A stretch of 64,000 nt of DNA. Source: Pseudomonas sp. dw_612 (GTDB lineage: Bacteria; Pseudomonadota; Gammaproteobacteria; Pseudomonadales; Pseudomonadaceae). The notes under the pieces are model-generated. The model did not search any database. It saw only the letters and a list, made by a program, of their open reading frames with translations, and was not told the origin of the DNA. Position 1 is the stretch's first letter. Each line of letters opens with the position of its first letter. The position numbers and the translations under genes are program-made. The stretch is from contig NZ_JAAVVC010000021.1 in NCBI RefSeq assembly GCF_018449725.1, positions 62,001 to 126,000 of the forward strand. Direction: 5' to 3'. Shown one piece after another: positions 30,852 to 39,819 of this stretch.

Positions 30852-31909
30852 GGCAGCTGAACCCGCGGCTTGGTTTCGATGAAGATCGCCCAGCTCGACA
30901 TGAACAGCGCAGCAATCAACGGCCCGATCACGAAGCCGTTGAGACCGAACACGGCCATGCCGCCCAACGTCGAGATCAGAATCATGTAGTCGGGCATTTT
31001 CGTGTCCTTGCCCACCAAAATCGGGCGCAGCACGTTGTCCACCAGACCAATTACAAATACCCCGAACAGCCCCAGCACCACGCCCTGCCAGATCGCCCCG
31101 CTGAGCAGGAAGTACACCGCCACCGGCGCCCAGACAATCCCCGCTCCCACCGCTGGCAACAGCGACAGAAACGCCATCAACACCGCCCAGAGCAACGCGC
31201 TCGGGATATCCAGAAACCAGAAAATCAAACCGCCCAACGCACCCTGTGTGATCGCCACCAACAGATTACCTTTGACGGTGGCCCGCACCACGCGGTTGAA
31301 CTTGAGCTGCAAACGACGTTTCTGGTGCTCCTGCAACGGCACCGCCGTGCGCACTTTGCGCGCCAGCTCGGCGCCGTCCCGCAGAAAGAAAAACAACAGG
31401 TACAGCATGATGAAGAAGCTGACGATGAACTCGAACGTGCCCTGGCCAAACGTCACGACCTGCGCCGCCACGAACTGACTGCCCTGCATCGCGCCCTTGA
31501 CGATTTTGTCCTGCAAACCCTTCAACTCGCCGACACCGAAGCGATCGAGCAAATGCTGGAAATACGGCGGCAAACCGTGCTTGAACTGCGCCACATACGC
31601 CGCGATGTCCAGCTCACCGCTTTCGATGCGGCTGTACAGCGACGCGCCTTCCTGGACCAGCAACACACTGATGATGATCACCGGCAAAATCGCGATGACC
31701 AGACAGATGCTCAAGGTGCACAACGACGTCAGGTTGCGTGGCCAGTTGAATTTCATCTGCAATCGCCGCTGCAACGGCGCGAATACGATGCCGAGAATGA
31801 CGGCCCAGAACACCGCGCCGTAGAACGGCAGCAGGATGCCAATGAACGCAAGAGTGACCACCAGTAGCAAGACGAGCAGTGATCTGTTTTGTAGCGTGGT
31901 TTCTTTCAT
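30848..31909 (-). CDS. AI-2E family (PerM/UPF0118) transporter
   Basis: A 353-aa membrane protein with about eight helices and the family's large central periplasmic/cytoplasmic helical region (QFKHGLPPYFQHLLDRFGVG). The motif VGAGIVWAPVAVYFLLSG and the end VLGLFGVFVIGLVDNVLRPI, then GGMAVFGLNGFVIGPLIAAL, identify UPF0118. Members export AI-2 or act as Na+/H+ antiporters; the substrate here is unknown. Confidence 0.92.
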   Translation of the reverse strand: MKETTLQNRSLLVLLLVVTLAFIGILLPFYGAVFWAVILGIVFAPLQRRLQMKFNWPRNLTSLCTLSICLVIAILPVIIISVLLVQEGASLYSRIESGELDIAAYVAQFKHGLPPYFQHLLDRFGVGELKGLQDKIVKGAMQGSQFVAAQVVTFGQGTFEFIVSFFIMLYLLFFFLRDGAELARKVRTAVPLQEHQKRRLQLKFNRVVRATVKGNLLVAITQGALGGLIFWFLDIPSALLWAVLMAFLSLLPAVGAGIVWAPVAVYFLLSGAIWQGVVLGLFGVFVIGLVDNVLRPILVGKDTKMPDYMILISTLGGMAVFGLNGFVIGPLIAALFMSSWAIFIETKPRVQLP

Positions 31910-32077
31910 GTCCGATCCATGTCAGTGCGCAAAAAGGAGCGCGAAACTCGTCTCCTGATGCTTAGTCCGCCACGGTTCGCGCGAGTGCCATCCGTTTGTT
32001 CATCAAGCATAGATCCAGATCAACAAACCCTTGGGCCAAGCCGTTTACCCTGCCCGGCTTTTGTGGTCGAAACCCTC

Positions 32078-33394
32078 ATGCCCCTCATCGCTCCCGAACT
32101 GCTCGCCCCCGCCGGCACCCTGAAAAACATGCGTTATGCCTTTGCCTACGGCGCCGATGCGGTGTACGCCGGGCAGCCGCGCTACAGCCTGCGGGTGCGC
32201 AACAACGAATTCGACCACGCTAACCTGGCCCTCGGCATTCGCGAGGCCCAGGAACAGGGCAAGCGCTTCTACGTGGTGGTCAACATCGCGCCGCACAACG
32301 CCAAGCTCAAAACCTTCCTAAAAGACCTGGAACCGGTGATCGCCATGGCGCCGGACGCGCTGATCATGTCCGACCCGGGCCTGATCATGCTGGTGCGCCG
32401 GCACTATCCGCAGATGCCGATTCACCTTTCAGTGCAGGCCAACACGGTGAACTGGGCAAGTGTCGAGTTTTGGCAGCAACAGGGCTTGAGCCGGATCATC
32501 CTGTCCCGGGAACTGTCCCTCGAAGAAATCGCCGAGATCCGCCAGCAGGTGCCAGCCATGGAGCTGGAAGTGTTCGTCCACGGCGCGTTGTGCATGGCTT
32601 ACTCCGGGCGCTGCCTGCTGTCGGGCTATATGAATAAGCGCGACGCCAACCAGGGCAGTTGCACCAATGCCTGTCGCTGGAAGTACTCAGCGACGGAGGC
32701 CACGGAAAATCAGCTCGGTGAAATCGTGCAACAGTTTCAACCAACCCTCGGCATCGGCGCACCGACCGACCAGGTGTTCCTGTTGCAGGAAGCCAATCGC
32801 CCCGACGAGCTGATGCCCGCCTTCGAGGACGAGCACGGCACTTACATCATGAACGCCAAGGACTTGCGCGCCGTGCAGCACGTCGAACGCCTGACGCAAA
32901 TGGGCGTGCACTCACTGAAAATCGAAGGCCGGACCAAATCCCACTTCTATTGCGCCCGCACCACCCAAGTGTATCGCCGGGCCATCGACGATGCGGTGGC
33001 CGGGCACGGGTTCGACCGCAGTTTGATGACTGACCTGGAATCCCTGGCCCAACGCGGCTACACCGAGGGTTTTCTGCGGCGGCATGTGCACGATGAGTAC
33101 CAGAATTATCAGAACGGCAGCTCGGTGTCGGAGCGCCAGCAGTTTGTCGGCGAACTGACCGGTGAACGGCGCGATCGATTGGCGCAGGTGAAGGTGAAGA
33201 ATCGCTTTGGCCTGGGCGATCACATGGAGCTGATGACGCCCAAGGGCAACTTTCACTTTGATTTGCATGACTTGCAAAACGTCAAAGGCCTGCCGATAGA
33301 AGTGGCGCCCGGGGATGGGCACACGGTGTATGTGCCGATTCCGGATGCGGTGGATTTGCGGTTTGGGTTGTTGATGCGGGATGTCGGCGCCTAA
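32078..33394 (+). CDS. trhP: U32 peptidase-family tRNA hydroxylation protein (YegQ/TrhP)
   Basis: A 438-aa protein. Starts PLIAPELLAPAGTLKNMRYA and carries the U32 signature around HGALCMAYSGRCLLSG with the cysteines of GSCTNACRWKY, probably for an iron-sulfur cluster. In E. coli this protein forms 5-hydroxyuridine at tRNA position 34 together with prephenate-derived chemistry. The ATG at 32078 is taken instead of 31919 because the family begins at MP(L)xxPELLAPAG. Confidence 0.93.
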   Translation: MPLIAPELLAPAGTLKNMRYAFAYGADAVYAGQPRYSLRVRNNEFDHANLALGIREAQEQGKRFYVVVNIAPHNAKLKTFLKDLEPVIAMAPDALIMSDPGLIMLVRRHYPQMPIHLSVQANTVNWASVEFWQQQGLSRIILSRELSLEEIAEIRQQVPAMELEVFVHGALCMAYSGRCLLSGYMNKRDANQGSCTNACRWKYSATEATENQLGEIVQQFQPTLGIGAPTDQVFLLQEANRPDELMPAFEDEHGTYIMNAKDLRAVQHVERLTQMGVHSLKIEGRTKSHFYCARTTQVYRRAIDDAVAGHGFDRSLMTDLESLAQRGYTEGFLRRHVHDEYQNYQNGSSVSERQQFVGELTGERRDRLAQVKVKNRFGLGDHMELMTPKGNFHFDLHDLQNVKGLPIEVAPGDGHTVYVPIPDAVDLRFGLLMRDVGA

Positions 33395-33409
33395 ACCAAC
33401 GGCAAACCC

Positions 33410-33506
33410 GTAGGAGCTGCCGAAGGCTGCGATCTTTTGACCTTGATCTTTGGCGCTCTTAAGTTTGCCAAAGATCAAAAGATCGCAGCCTTCGGCAGCT
33501 CCTACA
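33410..33506. repeat. Intergenic inverted repeat, GTAGGAGCTGCCGAAG family
   Basis: Arms GTAGGAGCTGCCGAAGGCTG and CAGCCTTCGGCAGCTCCTAC are perfectly complementary over 20 bp, extended by the GATCTTTTGA / TCAAAAGATC pair. Confidence 0.92.
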
Positions 33507-33520
33507 GTGGTCATGTCCGC

Positions 33521-34384
33521 CTACGCGAACTCTTCCCGCAACATCCCCACAAACGCCTCCCGCGCAGGGTGTACCCCGGCGTTTTCAGGCCAGTAGAACA
33601 AATTCTCCACCGCCGTCAGCTCCGGGAATTCATACCCCGCGCAACCCGCGCCTTTGGCGTACTGGTCGAACACCCCTTTGGGCACCAGCGCCACCCCGGC
33701 CCCGGCGCTGACACATCCGACAATCGCCCCATAACTGGCCAGGCTGACAATCGGCAGCGCTTGCCCCTGACGCAGCAACCAATGCTCCAGCGCTGCACGA
33801 TACGGGCAGCCCTGGGGCCACATGAAGACGGTTTTGTCCTGCAAATCGGCGATGTCGCGCACCGGCCCCAACGATGTCGATGCAATCAGCAACAACTCTT
33901 CGCGGTACATCGGCGTGCGTTTGAGCTGCGAACGCTCGACATCCACCGCAACGATCGCGCCGTCGAGGCGGTGATTGACGGTGTCGTCGAGCAATTGGCT
34001 CCAGGTGCCGGTGGTCAGTTCCAACGCCACGCCGGGATAACGCTTGTGAAACTTGGCCAGCAATCGCGGCAAGCGACCGGTGGCCGAGGATTCGATGGCG
34101 CCAATACGCAGCGGCCCGGAAGGATCGGCGGACGGGTCCAGTGCGCGCTTGGCTTCGGCCGTCAGCGCGAGGATTTTCGAGGCGTAGGCCAGAAAGGTTT
34201 GGCCCGACGGACTGATCCGCAGTCCCCGGCCTTCGCGCAGGAACAGCGCCACCCCCAACTCGGCCTCCAGCGCTTTGATCCGTGCGGTGATATTCGACGG
34301 CACACAGTGCAACAACTCGGCCGCCCGAGCGATGCTGCCGACGTCGGCAACGGTCTTGAACATGCGAATCTGGGCCAATTCCAT
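33521..34384 (-). CDS. LysR-type regulator, divergent from an EamA transporter
   Basis: A 287-aa regulator. HTH at 18-37 (SIARAAELLHCVPSNITARI), typical substrate domain. Diverges from the EamA exporter gene with 96 bases between, so it probably controls it. The recognition helix PSNITARIKALE is the PtxR/YafC-like variant. Effector unknown. Confidence 0.9.
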   Translation of the reverse strand: MELAQIRMFKTVADVGSIARAAELLHCVPSNITARIKALEAELGVALFLREGRGLRISPSGQTFLAYASKILALTAEAKRALDPSADPSGPLRIGAIESSATGRLPRLLAKFHKRYPGVALELTTGTWSQLLDDTVNHRLDGAIVAVDVERSQLKRTPMYREELLLIASTSLGPVRDIADLQDKTVFMWPQGCPYRAALEHWLLRQGQALPIVSLASYGAIVGCVSAGAGVALVPKGVFDQYAKGAGCAGYEFPELTAVENLFYWPENAGVHPAREAFVGMLREEFA

Positions 34385-34480
34385 ACATCACCTAAAGTGA
34401 AGAGTTGACGCAGTATAAGTCAGTTGTGGCGAATGGTCGGGCTTCTGATACTGAGGGCATCAACCCACAGGTGCCCGACC

Positions 34481-35398
34481 ATGCCGCTGCTCTCGCCCAC
34501 CCTTAAAATCATCCTCGCCATGGTGTTTGTCGTGCTGTGCTGGGGTTACTCTCCGACCGGCATCCATATCGGTTTGCAGGCCTACGACCCTGGACATCTG
34601 GCGCTGTTGCGGTTTCTGGTGGCGTCGGTGTTCGTGGCGGTGATCGCGGTGTTCAAAGGCATCAGCCTGCCAAAACCGCGCGACTTGCCGTTCCTGATCG
34701 CCCTCGGTTTCTTTGCAGTGAGCCTGCACCACGTGCTGCTGAACTTCGGCCAGCAAGGTGTCAGCGCCGGAGCGTCCAGTGTGCTGGCGCAATCGACGCC
34801 GTTGTTCAGCACGTTGCTGGCGCGTTTTGTGTTCAAGGATCGTGTGAGCGTCTGGCGTTGGGGTTGTGTGCTTCTGGGTTTGATCGGCGTGGTGATTGTG
34901 GTGGCTGGCAATAAGGGGTTGGGCAGCATTGATGCGCACGGCTTGTTGATACTGGCGGCGGCGGTGTCGTGGAGTTTTTACTTTGCCCTGCAAAAGCATC
35001 ACACCGGGCGTTATGACGGTTTGACCCTGACCTGCTACACGGTCTGGTCCGGGACGCTGCTGTTGCTGGTGTATCTGCCGGGGTTGCTGGATCAGGTGGT
35101 GCGCGCACCGGTTGCGGTGCAGATGGCGGTGATCGGGCTGGGGATTTTGCCGAGTGCGTTGGCCTACCTGGCTTGGGCGTTTGTGCTGGCCCATGTGGAT
35201 TTGAGCCGTGCGGCGATGACGTTGTACCTGGTGCCGCCGACGGCGATGGTGATTGCCTCAGTAGCACTGAGTGAACGGCCGGCGTTGATGGTGATTGTCG
35301 GGGCGATGGTGGTGTTGGTGAGTGTGTTGGCGTTGAATCTGGAGCGTCGGGTGCTGGGGTTGCTGACGCCTTCGCGAGCCGGATCGCTCCCACATTGA
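34481..35398 (+). CDS. EamA/DMT family permease
   Basis: A 305-aa protein with ten predicted helices in two EamA repeats (VFVVLCWGYSPTGIHIGLQA first; LLILAAAVSWSFYFALQKHH second). Family members export amino acids or metabolites. The ATG at 34481 begins the first hydrophobic segment correctly. The last residues run into a diverged REP arm (CTTCGCGAGCCGGATCGC), so the C-terminus may have been altered by repeat sequence. Confidence 0.9.
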   Translation: MPLLSPTLKIILAMVFVVLCWGYSPTGIHIGLQAYDPGHLALLRFLVASVFVAVIAVFKGISLPKPRDLPFLIALGFFAVSLHHVLLNFGQQGVSAGASSVLAQSTPLFSTLLARFVFKDRVSVWRWGCVLLGLIGVVIVVAGNKGLGSIDAHGLLILAAAVSWSFYFALQKHHTGRYDGLTLTCYTVWSGTLLLLVYLPGLLDQVVRAPVAVQMAVIGLGILPSALAYLAWAFVLAHVDLSRAAMTLYLVPPTAMVIASVALSERPALMVIVGAMVVLVSVLALNLERRVLGLLTPSRAGSLPH

Positions 35399-35411
35399 TC
35401 TGTGAAAACAA

Positions 35412-35661
35412 AAAACCCGGCGCAATGGCTAATGCCGGTCAGTTAAGAGAGTTTCAGACGAAACACGCGCTGCGTAGCAGCTGACGAGCAACGCGAGGCA
35501 GCGTTCGGCTGCGAAGCAGTCGTGAACCCTGAGTACACGTACTCTCTGAACCACCGCGCCGCCCGATTTCACGACTGCTGCGCAGCCGAACGCAGGCTTC
35601 GCCAGCTGCTACAGATTGACGGCTTAACTGACCGGCATTAGGCGCAATAGCCGGGTTTCTC
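35412..35661. repeat. 250-bp element with terminal inverted repeats
   Basis: Left end AAACCCGG (35413-35420) and CTAATGCCGGTCAGTTAAG (35429-35447) match right end CTTAACTGACCGGCATTAG (35623-35641) and CCGGGTTT (35651-35658) exactly in inverted orientation. Inside is a second inverted repeat containing GCTGCGTAGCAGCTG and GCCAGCTGCTAC, related to the 48.8-kb palindrome. The left end on the minus strand also makes a terminator (CCGGC...GCCGGGTTTTTTT) for the next gene. Confidence 0.8.
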
Positions 35662-35663
35662 AT

Positions 35664-35894
35664 TTACCGCCTGTCATCAGACAGCGGCGTCTCTTCATCC
35701 GCCGACGGCACATCTTCATCGGCGGCCGGGTCTTTCCAGTCGTCAGGACGATCAGCGTCACTCAGGGCCGGGTCCCGGGAAGGGTCCATGCCGGGCGGTG
35801 CATCCTGGTCCAGCGTTGGCTCGTCTGTGCCAGGCATGGGTCTGGTCGGGTCGGTGTTGGGGGTTCCGCCCTGGAACATTGAATCATTAGCCAT
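35664..35894 (-). CDS. Small acidic disordered protein with a DWKDP motif
   Basis: A 76-aa protein, MANDSMFQGGTPNTDPTRPM then Asp/Pro-rich sequence and DWKDPAADEDVPSADE. Resembles the proteins at 20539-20754 (GWKDP end) and 20773-20979 (MAN-x-S start). GTGAGGTGC precedes the ATG. No fold or function is recognised. Confidence 0.7.
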   Translation of the reverse strand: MANDSMFQGGTPNTDPTRPMPGTDEPTLDQDAPPGMDPSRDPALSDADRPDDWKDPAADEDVPSADEETPLSDDRR

Positions 35895-35986
35895 GATGCA
35901 CCTCACTGATGAGGTCCAGTTAATCTGGGCCGTACAGGTTGGAAGCGGGCGCATGACGGGCGTGCTATCGAGTAGACCGACGGTTG

Positions 35987-36700
35987 TCAGCCCTGGGCCA
36001 GGAACCGGTCGCGGCTGTTGGTCAGGTGCAGCCACATCGCCGCCCGCGCTGCGTCCGGGTCCTGGCGCTTGATAGCGTTGAGAATCGCCTCGTGTTCCTG
36101 ATTCGCCAGTTGCCCGAGCTTGCTCAAATCCGTGGCGCCACGCTCGGCGGCGTTGACGCGGGTGCGGGGGATCATCGCGCTGCCCAGGTGTTGCATGATT
36201 TCGGTGAAGCACACATTGCCGGTGGCTTCGGCGATCAACAGGTGGAAGCGTTTGTCGGCTTCCACGCAACTGTCGTTGTTGGCCAGCAAACGTTGATAGT
36301 CATCCAGCGCTTCACGCATCTGCCCCAGTTGCTGATCGGTGCGGCGTACCGCAGCCAGGGCGGCAGCCTGGGTTTCCAGGCCCAGGCGTAGCTCCAGAAT
36401 GCTGCGCACCCCGAGCGCGGTATCGACGTTCAGCCGCAGCCCTTGCTCTGCCGCGCGCTCGATGACAAAGGTGCCGATGCCATGCCGGGTTTCCACCAGC
36501 CCCGAAGCCTGCAACTTCGAGATCGCCTCGCGCACCACCGTGCGGCTGACCCCATGCTCCTGAACGATGGTGTTTTCCGACGGCAGTTTGTCCCCCGGCA
36601 ACATCTGGCCGAGCAGGATGCTTTGGGTCAGTTTGGCCACCAGATCATGGGCCAGGTTATGGCTGCGCTTGCGGGCGGGTGCGTCGAGGTCTTCTTGCAT
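35987..36700 (-). CDS. FadR/FCD-type GntR regulator of D-glucarate genes
   Basis: A 237-aa protein. The winged helix DKLPSENTIVQEHGVSRTVV plus VREAISKLQASGLVETRHGI matches the GntR signature. The C-terminal FCD ligand domain shows the metal-binding Asp/His residues (RFHLLIAEATGN; QEHEAILNAIKRQD). It diverges from gudP-gudD and probably represses them until D-glucarate or a related acid binds. The start is at 36700; upstream codons run into the operator region. Confidence 0.9.
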   Translation of the reverse strand: MQEDLDAPARKRSHNLAHDLVAKLTQSILLGQMLPGDKLPSENTIVQEHGVSRTVVREAISKLQASGLVETRHGIGTFVIERAAEQGLRLNVDTALGVRSILELRLGLETQAAALAAVRRTDQQLGQMREALDDYQRLLANNDSCVEADKRFHLLIAEATGNVCFTEIMQHLGSAMIPRTRVNAAERGATDLSKLGQLANQEHEAILNAIKRQDPDAARAAMWLHLTNSRDRFLAQG

Positions 36701-36767
36701 GGTGGTTATCCGAAAAGCAGGGCTGTCCAGATCGTAGCACCGGATGCCGGAGAAAACAGCGCTCAAC

Positions 36768-36911
36768 TTGTATGACAACATTCAGCAAAACAGGGCTAAA
36801 CGCCCCGAAAAGCGCTCACTCCAACCAAACAAAGAATAACAAATAGCCAAATAAGCGCCATTTTGTTGGACGACAACACTTGCATGACGAAAAAACGCAG
36901 TTGTATGATGT
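36768..36911. promoter_or_regulatory. Candidate operators of the glucarate regulator
   Basis: TTGTATGACAA at 36768-36778, TGTTGGACGACAACA (perfect 5-bp arms) at 36864-36878, TTGCATGACGA at 36880-36890 and TTGTATGATGT at 36901-36911. All fit the TTGT-N3-ACAA type bound by FCD-GntR repressors and lie between the regulator and gudP. Confidence 0.6.
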
Positions 36912-36972
36912 CTATCAACATCGCAACACCCAGTCACACCCCGCATAAAAATAATCAGTGGGAGAAACGCAA

Positions 36973-38319
36973 GTGAATACAGCCCTGTCCGGGACGAACG
37001 ACGGCACCGATTCGGTCCTCAAGTCCGCCATCTCGAAAGTCAAACGTCATGTCCTGCCGCTGTTCGTGATCATGTTCATCGTCAACTACATCGACCGCGT
37101 GAACATCGGCTTCGTCCGCGCCCACATGGAGCAGGACCTGGGCATCGGCGCTGCTGCCTACGGCCTCGGGGCCGGCCTGTTCTTCATCGGTTACGCCCTG
37201 TTCGAAGTCCCCTCCAACATGCTCCTGCAAAAAGTCGGCGCGCGTATCTGGCTGACCCGCATCATGTTCACCTGGGGCCTGGTGGCCGCCGGCATGGCAT
37301 TCATCCAGAACGAAACTCACTTCTACATCCTGCGATTTCTGCTGGGCGTGGCTGAAGCCGGATTCTTTCCCGGAGTGATCTACTACTTCACCCGTTGGTT
37401 GCCAGGGGTCGAACGCGGCAAAGCGATTGCGATCTTCCTCAGCGGCTCGGCGGTTGCGTCGCTGATCTCCGGTCCGTTGTCCGGTCTGCTACTGCAAATT
37501 GAAGGGTTCGGTCTGCACGGTTGGCAGTGGATGTACTTCATTGAAGGCATGTTCTCGGTCGGGTTGTGCGTGTTCGTCTGGTTCTGGCTCGACTCCAAAC
37601 CCCACGACGCCAAATGGCTGAGCCGCGACGAGCAGGATGCTCTGGTCAAGGCCATCGACGACGAACAACTGGCCCGCGAAGCCGCGACGCCGATCAAACC
37701 TTCGCTCGGCAAATTGCTCAAGGATCGCCAGATCATCCTGTTCTGCCTGATCTACTTCTTCATTCAACTGACCATTTATGCCGCGACCTTCTGGCTGCCG
37801 AGCATCATCAAGAAGATGGGTGACCTCAGCGATATTCAGGTCGGGTTGTTCAACTCGATCCCGTGGCTGCTCTCGATTGTCGGCATGTACGCCTTCGCCG
37901 CGTTTTCCGCCAAATGGAAACATCAGCAAGCCTGGGTCGCCGCTGCGCTGTTGATCGCGGCGGCCGGGATGTTCATGTCCACCACCGGCGGGCCGATCTT
38001 CGCCTTTGTCGCGATCTGCTTTGCGGCGCTGGGCTTCAAATCGGCATCGTCGCTGTTCTGGCCGATTCCCCAGGCGTACCTCGATGCGCGGATCGCTGCG
38101 GGTGTGATCGCGCTGATCAACTCGGTGGGTAACCTTGGCGGCTTCGTCGCGCCGACGACCTTCGGCCTGCTGGAAGAACACACCGGCTCGATTCAGGGCG
38201 GGCTCTACGGCTTGGCCGCGACCTCGATCATCGCCGCGATCATCGTCTTCGCCGCCCGCAACACACCGAAAACCGAGCCCGCCGCTGCCGTCGGCAAACC
38301 TGCTTCCAGCCACGCCTGA
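36973..38319 (+). CDS. gudP: MFS D-glucarate transporter
   Basis: A 448-aa protein of the anion:cation symporter branch of MFS, twelve helices. FVIMFIVNYIDRVNIGFVRA and LLGVAEAGFFPGVIYYFTRW are typical for GudP/GarP/ExuT-like proteins. It starts at GTG 36973, eight bases after GGAG; a second GTG at 36958 lies before the ribosome site. It lies 24 bases upstream of gudD, so import and dehydration of glucarate are co-expressed. Confidence 0.88.
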   Translation: MNTALSGTNDGTDSVLKSAISKVKRHVLPLFVIMFIVNYIDRVNIGFVRAHMEQDLGIGAAAYGLGAGLFFIGYALFEVPSNMLLQKVGARIWLTRIMFTWGLVAAGMAFIQNETHFYILRFLLGVAEAGFFPGVIYYFTRWLPGVERGKAIAIFLSGSAVASLISGPLSGLLLQIEGFGLHGWQWMYFIEGMFSVGLCVFVWFWLDSKPHDAKWLSRDEQDALVKAIDDEQLAREAATPIKPSLGKLLKDRQIILFCLIYFFIQLTIYAATFWLPSIIKKMGDLSDIQVGLFNSIPWLLSIVGMYAFAAFSAKWKHQQAWVAAALLIAAAGMFMSTTGGPIFAFVAICFAALGFKSASSLFWPIPQAYLDARIAAGVIALINSVGNLGGFVAPTTFGLLEEHTGSIQGGLYGLAATSIIAAIIVFAARNTPKTEPAAAVGKPASSHA

Positions 38320-38343
38320 ATTTCTGTTTTGAAGGACATCACA

Positions 38344-39687
38344 ATGAACGCACACGACACTGCCAAAGCGCCGATCATCACCAGTATGCAAGTGGTTCCG
38401 GTGGCGGGCCATGACGGCATGCTGCTCAATTTGAGTGGCGCCCACGGGCCATTTTTCACGCGCAATATCGTCATCCTCACTGACAATGCCGGGCATACCG
38501 GCGTCGGTGAAGTGCCGGGCGGCGAACGTATTCGCCAGACCCTGGAAGATGCGCGATCGCTGGTGGTCGGCAGTCCGATTGGCACTTATCAGAAGATCCT
38601 CAACCAAGTGCGTCAGACCTTCGCCGACCGCGATGCCGGTGGCCGTGGTTTGCAGACCTTCGACCTGCGCATCACCATTCACGCGGTCACCGGCCTGGAA
38701 GCCGCCCTCCTCGACTTGCTCGGCCAGCATCTGGATGTGCCAGTGGCAGCCCTGCTCGGCGAAGGCCAGCAGCGTGATGAAGTGAAGATGCTCGGTTATC
38801 TGTTTTATGTCGGTGATCGCAACGAAACCGACCTGGCTTACCGCAGCGAACCGGACGCCGATAACGACTGGTTCCGCGTGCGTCACGAAAAAGCCATGAC
38901 CGCCGGCGCCGTGGTCCGACTCGCCGAAGCCGCCCATGCGCGCTACGGTTTCAAGGACTTCAAGCTCAAGGGCGGCGTGCTCAGCGGCGACGAAGAAATC
39001 GAAGCCGTCACCGCCCTGGCCGAACGCTTCCCCGATGCGCGCATCACCCTCGACCCGAATGGCGCGTGGTCACTCAAAGAAGCGATCCGCTTGTGCCGCG
39101 ATCAGCATCACGTGCTGGCCTATGCTGAAGACCCATGCGGGGCGGAAAACGGTTATTCGGGTCGTGAAGTGATGGCTGAATTCCGCCGCGCCACCGGGCT
39201 GAAAACCGCGACCAACATGATCGCCACCGACTGGCGCGAGATGGGTCACGCAATTCAGTTGCAATCGGTGGACATTCCCCTGGCCGACCCGCACTTCTGG
39301 ACCATGCAGGGCTCGGTGCGGGTGGCGCAGATGTGCCACGAGTGGGGCCTGACCTGGGGTTCGCATTCCAACAACCACTTCGACATTTCCCTGGCCATGT
39401 TCACCCACGTCGCTGCGGCGGCGCCGGGTGAAATCACAGCCATCGACACCCACTGGATCTGGCAGGACGGCCAGCGCCTGACCAAAGCTCCGCTGCAAAT
39501 TGTCGGAGGTTGCGTGCAGGTGCCGAAGAAACCGGGGCTGGGGGTTGAGCTGGATATGGATCAGTTGGCCAAGGCTCATGAGTTGTACAAAGGCATGGGA
39601 CTGGGCGCGCGGGATGACAGCGTGGCGATGCAGTTTCTGATTCCGGGGTGGAAGTTCGATAACAAGCGGCCGTGTTTGGTGCGTTAA
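38344..39687 (+). CDS. gudD: Glucarate dehydratase
   Basis: A 447-aa enolase-superfamily enzyme converting D-glucarate to 5-keto-4-deoxy-D-glucarate. Active-site features: the base Lys in KDFKLKGGVL, metal ligands in ITLDPNGAW and YAEDPCGAENG, the Asn in ATNMIATDW, and catalytic His in WGSHSNNHFDIS. Length fits the family. The later pathway genes (5-KDG dehydratase/aldolase) are not in the window. Confidence 0.95.
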   Translation: MNAHDTAKAPIITSMQVVPVAGHDGMLLNLSGAHGPFFTRNIVILTDNAGHTGVGEVPGGERIRQTLEDARSLVVGSPIGTYQKILNQVRQTFADRDAGGRGLQTFDLRITIHAVTGLEAALLDLLGQHLDVPVAALLGEGQQRDEVKMLGYLFYVGDRNETDLAYRSEPDADNDWFRVRHEKAMTAGAVVRLAEAAHARYGFKDFKLKGGVLSGDEEIEAVTALAERFPDARITLDPNGAWSLKEAIRLCRDQHHVLAYAEDPCGAENGYSGREVMAEFRRATGLKTATNMIATDWREMGHAIQLQSVDIPLADPHFWTMQGSVRVAQMCHEWGLTWGSHSNNHFDISLAMFTHVAAAAPGEITAIDTHWIWQDGQRLTKAPLQIVGGCVQVPKKPGLGVELDMDQLAKAHELYKGMGLGARDDSVAMQFLIPGWKFDNKRPCLVR

Positions 39688-39709
39688 TCCCGGCGTGCCG
39701 CAATCTCCC

Positions 39710-39800
39710 TGTGGGAGCGGGCTTGCTCGCGAAGGCGTCGTGTCAGTCGGCATCAATTTTGACTGACCCACCGCTTTCGCGAGCAAGCCCGCTCCCACAG
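39710..39800. repeat. REPIN copy 3
   Basis: Arms TGTGGGAGCGGGCTTGCTCG / CGAGCAAGCCCGCTCCCACA between gudD and ampR. Confidence 0.92.
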
Positions 39801-39819
39801 GTTTTGTATCAATTTGAGA

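Noticed and set aside
30746..31867. 373-codon plus-strand frame opposite the AI-2E permease
   Set aside because: His/Arg/Gln-rich shadow of a membrane protein gene, no start signals.
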